This document shows positions 6,306 to 14,603 of a stretch of DNA of 33,285 nucleotides, one piece after another. The DNA comes from Alphaproteobacteria bacterium (GTDB lineage Bacteria > Pseudomonadota > Alphaproteobacteria > Sphingomonadales > Sphingomonadaceae). Within the stretch, counting starts at the first letter, position 1. Every line of letters starts with the position of its first letter. Position numbers and translations under genes: made by a program. Under the pieces are notes generated by a model. That model ran no database searches, was not told where the DNA came from, and worked only from the letters and a program-made list of their open reading frames with translations. Where the stretch lies: positions 1-33,285 of the forward strand of contig JAHJWA010000229.1 in assembly GCA_018828205.1 (NCBI GenBank), read 5' to 3'.

Positions 6306-9300
6306 TCACGGCTTATCGCGCTTCATCTTTAAGAGAAGCTGTTCACGCTGCAAGCGGGCTATCTGCTTGCTCTTTCGATCAGATCGTTCCTTCTTAGATC
6401 CGCCCCCAATGTCGGCGATCGCTGAAGCGGTGGGAGGCATCAGGGCCTTCACGTGGTCTTCCCGGATGCGGTCATGACGGCGCAAGTGACTTAGATGAAC
6501 CACGAAAGACCAAAGCAAATACGTGTTGTCACGCAGAGTGCCGACTAGGTCGCTCACTGCTCCGGGAGTCTCATCAAGGCGTAATTCCGTGATGAGACCG
6601 ACCCTAAACATCTTGATGACCTTCGGTTCCAGCCCTTCCTCCAGATCCGGTTCGATCAACTGCTTACGCAGTTTCTCGGTGCCCATTGTGGTCGCGATCA
6701 TGCGGATCATCGCATGTGGCAAAGTAATCAGTAACTGCTTGAGCACCGCAGCATCAGTCATGCCCTTGGGTGCCTGCAACTCATAAAGAATGCCATTCAT
6801 GCGGATCTTTCGCTCGGCCGCAAGGCGCGGTGCGAAGCGAGCATTCTCAAGCATAACCGTTCCCCAACTGCGCCAGATGTGCCCCAAGTGCTCCCGCTTC
6901 TTCGCGTCGGTCATGTGCTCGAAATTGCGAAGCATGCCCGAGTAGAGCATCAGCGAAAACATCAGCGCCTCGTGAACGTTGGCGACCTTTGGCCGGAAGA
7001 CTTCCTGCCGCCCTTCCTCGTCCCTAGGTATGTCCAGATCGAACTCTTCGTCCTTCTCTTCCGCCGTAAGTGGCGGCGTGACAATCCGCTCAGCGGCGTC
7101 CTCGATGGTCTCTCCATCGTCATCTCTGGGCAGGACATAATCATCGAAGACATTGAGGTCGATCGGCTGGAGATGTTTGGTTGCCTCCCCGAAAATCGCC
7201 AGATGACGATCGCGCACGAGGTCGATCAGACTCGGGTCATTCCTCGTCTTACCGGCATAGTAGAGCAGCTCATTCACAAACGTGAGATAGCGGTCCTCTT
7301 CCATGACCCACTCCTTGAACGCAGAGTCCACGGTCATCCGGTAAGCGATGAAATATTCCATGACGCCGCGGTAGCGAAACGCGACCCTATTTTCAGAACG
7401 GCGCTCGAAGATTTTGGCCGACAGGAACTCGTCCATCAGCTCATCAAGCGGGGGCGCATCCAGGCCCATCTCGTCGAGACAGGTCCGCATCGCTCCGCGC
7501 ACATCTTCTCGAAGCGGAACATACTGGTTCTCGCGGGCCATCCACGCTGCGACGTAGGAAAGCAGATTGGCTTTGTTGTTGAAGTCGAAGGTGGCCCGGT
7601 AGCTCTGATTCTCGGCAGCTTTCTCCAACGTGGTCTCGACGAACTGTTCCATCAGCACCGCCCGATTGACGGGCGCGAACTTTCCATTCGAGCCGAAGAT
7701 TTCCAGTAGGATGGTGCCATTAGCGGCCGTGAAAGGAAGATTGATTTCGCGGAACTGATCTTGCAACCGGTCGAGCCATCCCTCCACGTCGTCGCAGTGC
7801 TCGAACTTGGTGATTAGCTGGCGCATGTTGCGGCGCTTGAGTTCCTGCAGTTCAATGAAATTGAATCGCACCGGCATCTCTGGATTTACTTTGGCCCCGA
7901 ACCTGTAAACCGCATCCCAGTTGCTCGAGAACACATACCTAGCTTTGGGATATGCTCTGACAAAATCGCGCAACAATCGCATGCGCCTGTTATCGTCAAA
8001 CTGAACGTCATCGACCATGACACACAGGTGGCCCAACTTGAGAAGGGCTTCCGTGTCATGTCTGTCTGGCAGCGGTGCAGCGGCCCCGCGAACCAATCCG
8101 AGCACTTTGGTCACGTTCTGAGCGATCTGCGAGAAATCGATGATAACAGGAAGACGCGGAAACTCACCGTCAGCTACATCGCGCACCATGCGGTGCCGCA
8201 GTTCGCGGAGGAGGCTGGTGCGCCCGTATTCGGGACGCGCATAAATGATCGCATTCCGGCTGCTGGTCACAAGGTCATCGAACGATACTGGCACTTGGAT
8301 TTCTGCAGGTGCATCAGTCGTCTTCGCGTCGATGATCGAAGTCTTCATCATAGGCGGTTCTATGAACCGCTGATGCAATTCCGCGTCACCACCCGGCGCC
8401 GCATCCTCCTCATCTAACCGAGCCTTAAATTCTCCAACGAGATGCGCCCGAAACTCATCAAAATCGACCGGGGCAGCTATCTTGCGGAAGTGCTGACGGG
8501 CTTCGTTGTCCTTATACCATTTCCCACCCTCGTGGATGTCGGTGCCTTCGTCGAACTCGTCCCGCTCTTTGTAGTAGGAGCGGATCAAAACCTCGGTGTG
8601 ATCGGTCGCCCTGTCGATCGTGATCAAAGAATAACCGTTGTAATATTCCTTCCGGGCGGTGAAAATCGCTCCCGCTTGATCGGTGAAAACTTCTCCGCGC
8701 AGGCCCGACACACTCCTGGGCTTAGGATCGTGCATATGCCCGAACAGGTGGTAATGCGCGTGTTTAGTGATCTGGTCTTCGAGGTAGCGAGAAGACGCCT
8801 CGCTGAGCGACGCCAGTGGGTGGTGCGTCGTGAAGATTCGCAGCGATCCCGGCGTCAACGCTTTCACCGCTTCCATGATCGCGTATTCCGGCACTGCCAG
8901 ATTGCGCTCGTCGCTGTCGAACTTGTCGCTTCCTCCGGTCGAAAACACCGCGGTGTTGAAAGTTACGATGTCCACGTTGAGCGCTTCTACCCGATCGACG
9001 CGAACGAAGGCGTTCTCAATTTTGCGGATGTGCTCGTGGTCATCACCCCGCAAATAAGCTTCAAGGTCGTTAAACGCCGCAAACTTATCTTTCGCCAGCT
9101 CATCGTATTCACCGGCATCGAACCGGCGATTTAGCAAGGTCATTTCGTCGTTCTTGCCAAGGTCACCGCGCCATTCTCGATGGGTTTCAGCTGCGCCCTC
9201 AGTCACCCCGCGGGAAAGATCGTGATTGCCCGGGGTAAGGAAAATGCGATCGTCGCTCGTTCCCGTGGCCTTTGAGATGCGCTCGATGAAGAAGTCATAC

Positions 9301-9500
9301 GCCTCATCGTGTGGATCCACGCCTGCAGCTTGGACCAGATCGCCGGTGAAAAGGATCAGGTCGGGCTTGCGATGCCCGATGCACAGCTTCTTCAAGTCAT
9401 CGATCAAGGCATCGACGACGATGCCTTGTTCCCGTGCCTTGCGCTGGGCGTAATGGAAATCGCTGATATGCAGGATGGTGATAAGATCAGGATCGGTCAT
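6306..9500 (-). CDS. Metallophosphoesterase fused to STAND-like NTPase
   Basis: This is a 1064-residue multi-domain protein. Residues 1 to about 300 are a calcineurin-like phosphoesterase with every metal motif: D14-F-H16 in HISDFHY, G53-D54, G91-N-H-D94, THHP, and FGHMHD. A linker (about 300-410) leads to an NTPase-like region. Its Walker A position reads ARPEYGRTSLLREL (about 419-432), with Arg where the P-loop Lys is expected. A Walker B-like VMVDDVQF lies near 495, followed by RYVFSSNWD resembling sensor 1. The remaining ~500 residues are predicted mostly helical with no recognised repeat. The ATG at 9500 is chosen because it begins the phosphoesterase; a TTG at 9575 would add 25 unrelated residues. 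The layout (effector, STAND switch, helical sensor) resembles STAND-type defence proteins; the function is inferred. The gene is divergent from the membrane protein gene at 9769. Confidence 0.82.
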   Translation of the reverse strand: MTDPDLITILHISDFHYAQRKAREQGIVVDALIDDLKKLCIGHRKPDLILFTGDLVQAAGVDPHDEAYDFFIERISKATGTSDDRIFLTPGNHDLSRGVTEGAAETHREWRGDLGKNDEMTLLNRRFDAGEYDELAKDKFAAFNDLEAYLRGDDHEHIRKIENAFVRVDRVEALNVDIVTFNTAVFSTGGSDKFDSDERNLAVPEYAIMEAVKALTPGSLRIFTTHHPLASLSEASSRYLEDQITKHAHYHLFGHMHDPKPRSVSGLRGEVFTDQAGAIFTARKEYYNGYSLITIDRATDHTEVLIRSYYKERDEFDEGTDIHEGGKWYKDNEARQHFRKIAAPVDFDEFRAHLVGEFKARLDEEDAAPGGDAELHQRFIEPPMMKTSIIDAKTTDAPAEIQVPVSFDDLVTSSRNAIIYARPEYGRTSLLRELRHRMVRDVADGEFPRLPVIIDFSQIAQNVTKVLGLVRGAAAPLPDRHDTEALLKLGHLCVMVDDVQFDDNRRMRLLRDFVRAYPKARYVFSSNWDAVYRFGAKVNPEMPVRFNFIELQELKRRNMRQLITKFEHCDDVEGWLDRLQDQFREINLPFTAANGTILLEIFGSNGKFAPVNRAVLMEQFVETTLEKAAENQSYRATFDFNNKANLLSYVAAWMARENQYVPLREDVRGAMRTCLDEMGLDAPPLDELMDEFLSAKIFERRSENRVAFRYRGVMEYFIAYRMTVDSAFKEWVMEEDRYLTFVNELLYYAGKTRNDPSLIDLVRDRHLAIFGEATKHLQPIDLNVFDDYVLPRDDDGETIEDAAERIVTPPLTAEEKDEEFDLDIPRDEEGRQEVFRPKVANVHEALMFSLMLYSGMLRNFEHMTDAKKREHLGHIWRSWGTVMLENARFAPRLAAERKIRMNGILYELQAPKGMTDAAVLKQLLITLPHAMIRMIATTMGTEKLRKQLIEPDLEEGLEPKVIKMFRVGLITELRLDETPGAVSDLVGTLRDNTYLLWSFVVHLSHLRRHDRIREDHVKALMPPTASAIADIGGGSKKERSDRKSKQIARLQREQLLLKMKRDKP

Positions 9501-9768
9501 TATAACCGCATAAGGAACAGCCAGTGAACATGCAATATGGCTGGAAAGTAGGTGCCACTTATTTGGCGATAACAATTCGCCGTCCTACAAGTCGCTAGTG
9601 ATCAGGGAGAATTCGCGAGTGAAGATCTGAAAGGCACTATTCGCAGCCGCAGACAGGATCCGCGATGCAACTGATGCGAGGGGTATGCGATCGATCTCAC
9701 GAAGAGGGCAATCAAGAATCATCCGACAGGCCGAGGCGCTCGGTGGTAACCTACGATAAGGGGTATTC
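9501..9768. promoter_or_regulatory. Divergent intergenic region of the two-gene cassette
   Basis: These 268 bases separate the phosphoesterase/NTPase gene (left) from the membrane protein gene (right) and must hold both promoters if each is transcribed separately. I see no convincing -35/-10 pair. The only structures noted are a short dyad GGCGA/TCGCC at 9565-9581 and the AAGGGG ribosome site at 9758-9763 for the right-hand gene. No gene is supported within it. Confidence 0.45.
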
Positions 9769-11028
9769 ATGTTCACAGTAGACTTCGGGGACGACGCGGG
9801 AGGGCAGCGATCCTTTGCGGATGTCGACAGCCTCATAGGCTATCTGCGCGAGCAGAAGCAGCTTTGGAACGAACACGTGCTGCTGAAGGGAAGAAATAAT
9901 CAGCCTGGTCATGCCGATCTGAAGTCACTCCCACAAGCATGGGCAAATCTCGAATCCGCAGTCGTTCAGGCCCAGGCGCAGTCGCCGAACCGTCTCGAGC
10001 GCTTGCCTGGGGTCATCCAAGGCAATGGACATTTAAAGCAGGCCCTAAGGGCGGACTCGCCACCCGGAAAGATAGTCGCGTCAATTGCCGAGGAAATTGG
10101 TTTTGAGGAAGCCGGCGGAGCTGCAAAATTCTACCTCGCCCCCCACAATATCCAAATATTCCAGCAGCTGACCAAAGGTCAGGCGATCGGAGCCATTGAA
10201 TTCCAACAACGAATGGCGGGTCTCACCTCAAAAGCAGTGCGAACCGCGAGAGACGCATCACGGGATGCTCTTAGATCGTTCAACGACGATGTCGTTGCGC
10301 ATAGCGCGCATTTGGACGACGCCAGAACGAAGCACACCGAAACCCTTGATCAACTGATTGCTGATGGCGAGACCTTCAAATCCGAAGTGGCAGAATGGCG
10401 AACGAATACGGATGAAGCAATCGCTGCGCAGCGCGAGGAATGGGAAAATAAGTATCAGGCGACCTATGAGGATTTCACCGAGAAACTCAAGCTTGAGTCA
10501 GCCGTGAAATTATGGAACGACAGGTCAGAAGAGCACAAGAAGGGAGCAAGGTCTTGGCAGAAAATTTCCGCGGTAACAGCGGTTTTAGGCTTGATCGTTG
10601 CGCTTGCTATCTCCTTCGGTGCACTGCAACTAGCGGAATGGTTGTTCGCTGACGCATTTGTCGTTGTAGAAGGATCTCCGCTTCCTTCCGGCTTAAGGCC
10701 AACCTGGCGCTATGAGGTCATTTTCGCTTCGGCTGCGACCCTTCTCTATCTTACAATGTTCTTCTGGATCATGCGTATCGTCGTGCGCATATACATGACA
10801 GAACACCACTTGGGGATAGATGCCCAGTCCCGTTCATCAATGGCAGAAACATATCTCGCATTGACGAAGGAGGACGCTGCAACAGATCAAGATCGTGCAA
10901 TCGTGCTGGCATCTCTGTTTCGTCCCCAAGCGGACGGGATCGTGAAGGATGACGGCTTGCCGGCGATCACACCCGCAGCCATTCTCTCGGGATTGGCAAT
11001 TGGCAAACCCGGCGGGTCGTCGTCCTGA
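9769..11028 (+). CDS. Coiled-coil, two-TM membrane protein (DUF6161-like)
   Basis: This 419-residue protein starts at an ATG with AAGGGG five bases upstream. Residues about 1-140 are soluble. Residues about 150-262 are strongly helical and charged, likely a coiled coil. Two hydrophobic segments follow, about 266-290 (AVTAVLGLIVALAISFGALQ) and about 315-343 (ASAATLLYLTMFFWIMRIVV). The C-terminal part has HHLGIDAQSRSSMAETYLAL near 346 and later RAIVLASLFRPQADGIVKDD. Those two blocks match what I remember of DUF6161 proteins; this was not searched. It is probably inner-membrane anchored with the coiled coil in the cytoplasm. As the divergent partner of a phosphoesterase/STAND-like protein in an island, it could be a membrane effector or anchor. 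That role is inferred. Confidence 0.78.
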   Translation: MFTVDFGDDAGGQRSFADVDSLIGYLREQKQLWNEHVLLKGRNNQPGHADLKSLPQAWANLESAVVQAQAQSPNRLERLPGVIQGNGHLKQALRADSPPGKIVASIAEEIGFEEAGGAAKFYLAPHNIQIFQQLTKGQAIGAIEFQQRMAGLTSKAVRTARDASRDALRSFNDDVVAHSAHLDDARTKHTETLDQLIADGETFKSEVAEWRTNTDEAIAAQREEWENKYQATYEDFTEKLKLESAVKLWNDRSEEHKKGARSWQKISAVTAVLGLIVALAISFGALQLAEWLFADAFVVVEGSPLPSGLRPTWRYEVIFASAATLLYLTMFFWIMRIVVRIYMTEHHLGIDAQSRSSMAETYLALTKEDAATDQDRAIVLASLFRPQADGIVKDDGLPAITPAAILSGLAIGKPGGSSS

Positions 11029-11156
11029 AACTCATGAAAACAGTATCACTGTAACGGAGGCACCAGCACCGGCTAACATCCCCATATCAGGATCCGCTGG
11101 ATCAAAGTCACTTATGAGCTGAAGATTGGTTTTTCTGCTCCATAAGGACGGCAAAT

Positions 11157-11244
11157 TGGCGGACAGGGTGGGATTCGAACCCACGGATGCTTGCGCATCG
11201 GCGGTTTTCAAGACCGCTGCATTCGACCACTCTGCCACCTGTCC
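11157..11244 (-). tRNA. tRNA-Ser (anticodon UGA)
   Basis: Read on the minus strand, an 88-base cloverleaf folds from GGACAGG (5' acceptor) to CCTGTCC, followed by discriminator G and an encoded CCA (11159-11157). The anticodon stem GCGGT/ACCGC encloses the loop CTTGAAA, giving anticodon TGA. A long variable arm (GATGC/GCATC), as in class II tRNAs, and the T-loop GGTTCGAATCC are present. Its 3' end points at the AT-rich island, making this a candidate integration site. Confidence 0.96.
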
Positions 11245-11390
11245 GCGTGGGCTTCGCCGTTAATGGGCGCGCGCGGCATTGTCACGCCCTGACGCGACGC
11301 GATCATCGCTCCTGCCGGAACAAGCCCGAGCGTGGTGGATAGGACACGCAAGACATATCGCGTTCATTGGCGATGTGCGAGGGAGCGCTC

Positions 11391-12425
11391 ATGAAAGTCA
11401 AACGTCCGATGCTCACCCGGTTGAGCAAGTCGATCGCCATCGCTGCGGCGATATTCGTCGCCCAGCCCGCCTATGCGCAGGACATGTCCTTCGATGCCTA
11501 TGTGCAATTGCTAATGGCCAAGGCGCGGGCGCAGGGTGTCAGCGAGGGCACGATCACGCGGATGACGGCAGGTCTCCAGCCCAATCGCCGGGTGATCGAG
11601 CTCGACCAGGCGCAGCCGGGCTCGCCGACGCGGTCGGGCTATCCGCCGCTGTCCGACTATATCGCGCGCCATGTCGATCAGGCGCGGATCGGCCCCGGTC
11701 GCCGCGAATATGCCAGCGCCCGCAGCACCCTCGGCGCGATCGAGCGCGAATACGGCGTCCCGGGAGAGATCCTGATCGCGATCTGGGGTCACGAGACCGC
11801 CTATGGCAATGTCCGCGGCGGGTTCGACCTCTCGCAGGCGCTGGCGACGCTGGCATGGGAAGGGCGCCGCCGCGATCTGTTCGAGGGCGAGTTTCTTGCC
11901 CTGCTGAAGGTTGCCGATCGCGGCTTCTCGCGCTCCGAGCTGCAGGGCAGCTGGGCCGGCGCCTTCGGCAATCCGCAATTCCTCCCCAGCGTCTATCTGC
12001 GCCTCGCGACCGATGGCGATGGCGACGGGACGGCGAACATCTTCACCAACCGCGCGGACACGCTGGCCTCGATCGCCAATTATTTTCGCGACGCCGGCTG
12101 GCGCACCGGCCAGCCCTGGGGCGTAAGCGCCTCGGTGCCGCGCGGCTTCGACATCGCCTCGGTCAGCACCGAGCTGGTCGCGCCGATCTGCCCCCGCGTC
12201 CACGAACGGCACAGCCAGTTCAAGAGTGTGGCGGAGTGGCGCGAACTGGGCGTGCAGCCGCTCAGGCCGCTGGGGGAAACCACGATGGCCTCGCTGTTCC
12301 AGCCCGATGGGCCCGGCAGCCCTGCCTGGCTGTTAACGTCAAATTATCGGGTTATCCTCGAATATAATTGCTCCAATTACTACGCCATGAGTGTGGGTTT
12401 GCTGGCAGATGAGATTACCCGTTAG
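11391..12425 (+). CDS. Lytic murein transglycosylase, MltB type
   Basis: This periplasmic enzyme cleaves the glycan strand of peptidoglycan, forming 1,6-anhydro ends. The 344-residue protein has a Sec signal ending in AYA|QD at residue 29. The catalytic glutamate is E135 in IWGHETAYG, and the substrate-binding motif GAFGNPQFLPSVYL follows near 192. This matches the MltB/COG2951 family. The ATG at 11391 is backed by GAGGGAG five bases upstream. It is the first gene of a long + strand run and overlaps the RlpA-like gene by 17 bases. No lipobox is seen, so it is probably soluble. The C-terminus lacks a peptidoglycan-binding domain. The 146 bases between the tRNA and this gene (11245-11390) hold no other supported feature. 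Confidence 0.93.
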   Translation: MKVKRPMLTRLSKSIAIAAAIFVAQPAYAQDMSFDAYVQLLMAKARAQGVSEGTITRMTAGLQPNRRVIELDQAQPGSPTRSGYPPLSDYIARHVDQARIGPGRREYASARSTLGAIEREYGVPGEILIAIWGHETAYGNVRGGFDLSQALATLAWEGRRRDLFEGEFLALLKVADRGFSRSELQGSWAGAFGNPQFLPSVYLRLATDGDGDGTANIFTNRADTLASIANYFRDAGWRTGQPWGVSASVPRGFDIASVSTELVAPICPRVHERHSQFKSVAEWRELGVQPLRPLGETTMASLFQPDGPGSPAWLLTSNYRVILEYNCSNYYAMSVGLLADEITR

Positions 12426-13416
12426 AAACCTGATCCGCTTCGGTTCGGCAGCACTCGGCTTTGCGCTTGCTTCCTGCGTGCCCGGAGCCGGCGCGGTCGA
12501 GAGTGAGCTCGCACCGTCCGACGCCCTGATTGCCAACGCGGTGCCCACGGGGCCGCAGGCGGATTATCCGGTCGTGGTGGGCGAACCCTTCACCATCGAC
12601 GGCATCACCCACACCCCGGTCGACGTGCTCAATTACGACGAGGTCGGCTATGCCACCATCGACGAGCCGGGCGCCATCGGGATCAGCGCGGCGCACCGCA
12701 CGCTCCCGCTTCCCAGTTACGTCGAGGTAACCTCGCTCGAGAGCGGGCAGACCATCCTGGCCCGGGTCGAGCGGCGCGGTCCGATGACCAATGCGCGACT
12801 GATCGCGCTGTCGCCCGATGCCCGTGGCCAGCTTGGCGTGAGCGAAGGCACCCCGGTGCGGGTGCGCCGGGTCAATCCGCCCGAGGAAGACCGCGCCGAA
12901 CTGCGCGCCGGGCGTACGGCAAGCTTGCGGATGGAAACCCCGCCCGGCCTGCTCGACGTCCTCAAACGCAAGCTTCCCGCGGTCGGATCGGCGTCGTTGA
13001 GCCGCGCCGAAACCGAGGGCGCGCCTGCGCTTGACGCGACGGCGCCTGCAGCGATCCGCTCGGTGGATCCCGACAGCGGTATGCCCTCTAGCCGGGTTCC
13101 GCTCGAGGACGATGTAACGAGCGGTACGCTAGCCGCCACCAGCACGGCTCCGGCGCCTCCCCCTGCAGCGGCCAAGACATCCGAACCGGATCCCGAGCCC
13201 AGCGCTGCCGGAAATTACGTGGTGCAGGCCGGCGCCTATTCGTCCAAGGCCGCGGCCGAGCGCGTCGCCGAAAGCATCGGCGGCTATCTCGAACCGGTCG
13301 GCAGGCTGTGGCGCGTGCGGGCTGGGCCTTTCGCGACCCGTGGACAGGCCGCGGCCGCGCTCGCCAAGGTGCGCGGTGCCGGTTATAGCGGTGCCCAGAT
13401 TTTCACGCTGAGATAA
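12409..13416 (+). CDS. RlpA-like septal lipoprotein with SPOR domain, catalytic Asp missing
   Basis: A 335-residue lipoprotein has signal and lipobox ending FALASC (C23). Residues about 55-140 form a double-psi beta-barrel like RlpA, with SAAHRTLPLPSYVEVTSL around H96. After a long Pro/Ala-rich linker, a SPOR domain (about 267-335, starting NYVVQAGAYSSKAAAERV) should bind denuded glycan at the division septum. In RlpA enzymes the barrel ends with a DRGP motif whose Asp is catalytic. Here the motif reads E121-R-R-G-P, so that Asp is Arg122 and the domain may have lost transglycosylase activity. It is translationally linked to the upstream mltB-type gene and precedes a carboxypeptidase gene, consistent with a cell-wall operon. 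Confidence 0.85.
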   Translation: MRLPVRNLIRFGSAALGFALASCVPGAGAVESELAPSDALIANAVPTGPQADYPVVVGEPFTIDGITHTPVDVLNYDEVGYATIDEPGAIGISAAHRTLPLPSYVEVTSLESGQTILARVERRGPMTNARLIALSPDARGQLGVSEGTPVRVRRVNPPEEDRAELRAGRTASLRMETPPGLLDVLKRKLPAVGSASLSRAETEGAPALDATAPAAIRSVDPDSGMPSSRVPLEDDVTSGTLAATSTAPAPPPAAAKTSEPDPEPSAAGNYVVQAGAYSSKAAAERVAESIGGYLEPVGRLWRVRAGPFATRGQAAAALAKVRGAGYSGAQIFTLR

Positions 13417-13448
13417 GCCGCCGGGTGCTCCCGGAGGCGGGAGCACAA

Positions 13449-14603
13449 TTGATCCGAACCGTCGCCCTATGCCTGGCAGCCGTGATGCTGGGCGCTGCCA
13501 GCCCTTCCGTTCGGGACCCTGCTCCGCTCCCGCCGAGCGAGCAGGATGCGCCGATCGCCTTGCTCGTCGACCTGTCGAGCGGCCAAACGCTGTTCGCGCG
13601 CGAGACCGAGCGGCGTTTCATGCCCGCCTCGATCACCAAGGTCATGACCGCGCTGCTGGCTTTCGAGCGGATCGAGGACCACCGCCTCTTCCCCGAACAG
13701 GTGATGACGATCCGTCCCGAGACCTTCGAGCGCTGGCACCGGGTCGGTTCGACCATGTACCTTCCCCACGACGCGCGGGTGACGGTCGACGAACTGCTCC
13801 ACGGCATCACCACGGTCTCGGGCAATGACGCGTCGGTCGTCCTGGCCGAAGGCGCGGCGGGATCGGTGGCGCAATGGCTCGAGGGGATGAACGCGACCGC
13901 AGCAAAATACGGCATGCGCGACAGCTATTTCAACACCCCCAATGGCTGGATGGACGATGGCAGGACGTTCACCACGGCGCGCGATCTGGTGACGATGGGC
14001 AGCGCGCTGGTGCGACGCCATCCTGCGAAATACCGCCACTTCTTCGGCGCCGAGGGACTGGAATACAACGGCATCATCCAGCGCAATCATGACCCGATCA
14101 CGGGTAAGGTTGCGGGCGCCGACGGGATCAAGACGGGTTTTACCAATCAGGCTGGCTACGGCTTTCTGGGCAGCGCCGAGCGCAACGGCCGGCGGCTGAT
14201 GATGGTGGTCGCGGCAAGCCCCACCGGGCGGGCGCGCAACGAGGCGTCGCGCGAGTTGATCGAATGGGGCTTTGCCAATTTCGACAGCATCCGTCTGTTC
14301 GAGAAGGACGAGACGATCGCCGAGGCGCGGGTGCAGAATGGTAGCTCGCGAGCCGTGCCCCTGGCGGCGCGCGCGCCTGTCCGACTCTCGCTTCCGCGCG
14401 ACCGCGAGGCCGAGATCGATCTCGCCATCCGCTACGAAGGCCCCTTGCGCGCGCCGATCGAACAGGGTGAGGAGGTCGCTCGGCTGCTGGTCAGCGTGGA
14501 TGGCGAGCAAGTCAATTCGGTGCCGCTGGTCGCGACCCAGACCATCGTCGAGGCCAATCTGCTGCGCCGGGTGTTCAACGGATTGGCCGGGTGGGTCGCT
14601 TGA
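13449..14603 (+). CDS. dacA: D-alanyl-D-alanine carboxypeptidase (PBP5/6 family)
   Basis: This periplasmic low-molecular-weight penicillin-binding protein trims the terminal D-Ala from peptidoglycan stem peptides. All three motifs are present: S61-x-x-K64 in PASITKVMTA, S124-G-N126 in TVSGNDAS, and K228-T-G in DGIKTGF. A PBP5 C-terminal beta domain follows (VRLSLPRDREAEIDLAIRY), and the protein ends with an amphipathic NLLRRVFNGLAGWVA that could bind the membrane. The TTG at 13449 is preferred: it has GGGAG five bases upstream and gives a clean signal peptide (IRTVALCLAAVMLGAAS). The alternative GTG at 13425 lacks a ribosome site. The product is 384 residues. It overlaps tmk by 13 bases. Confidence 0.93.
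   Translation: MIRTVALCLAAVMLGAASPSVRDPAPLPPSEQDAPIALLVDLSSGQTLFARETERRFMPASITKVMTALLAFERIEDHRLFPEQVMTIRPETFERWHRVGSTMYLPHDARVTVDELLHGITTVSGNDASVVLAEGAAGSVAQWLEGMNATAAKYGMRDSYFNTPNGWMDDGRTFTTARDLVTMGSALVRRHPAKYRHFFGAEGLEYNGIIQRNHDPITGKVAGADGIKTGFTNQAGYGFLGSAERNGRRLMMVVAASPTGRARNEASRELIEWGFANFDSIRLFEKDETIAEARVQNGSSRAVPLAARAPVRLSLPRDREAEIDLAIRYEGPLRAPIEQGEEVARLLVSVDGEQVNSVPLVATQTIVEANLLRRVFNGLAGWVA

Larger units (their letters stand above)
4107..11156. other. Putative genomic island beside tRNA-Ser
   Basis: From roughly 4200 to 11150 the DNA is clearly more AT-rich than both flanks and uses many A/T-ending codons that core genes here avoid. It contains a transposase, three proteins of unknown function and a large multi-domain NTPase-like protein. 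The right edge lies at the 3' end (CCA side) of tRNA-Ser(UGA), a typical integration position. No integrase gene is visible, and I found no direct copy of the tRNA 3' end near the left edge, so the island may be old or trimmed. The left boundary is approximate. The stretch 4081-4297 has no supported gene; its only structure is a GC-only 12-base palindrome at 4166-4177, and the AT-rich composition begins around 4220. Confidence 0.6.

Noticed and set aside
6879-7709. Plus-strand frame inside the phosphoesterase/STAND-like gene
   Set aside because: It is an antisense image of the large protein, with no independent motif.
9585-9836. 83-codon minus-strand frame in the divergent island gap
   Set aside because: It begins inside the membrane protein gene, has no ribosome site or motif, and would occupy the promoter region.
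11040-11052. ACAGT/ACTGT inverted repeat after the membrane protein gene
   Set aside because: Five-base arms with a three-base loop and no T-run are too weak to call a terminator or att site.
11257-11285. GTGACA and TAACGG as a tRNA promoter
   Set aside because: The -10 box matches poorly, so the pair is not better than chance.
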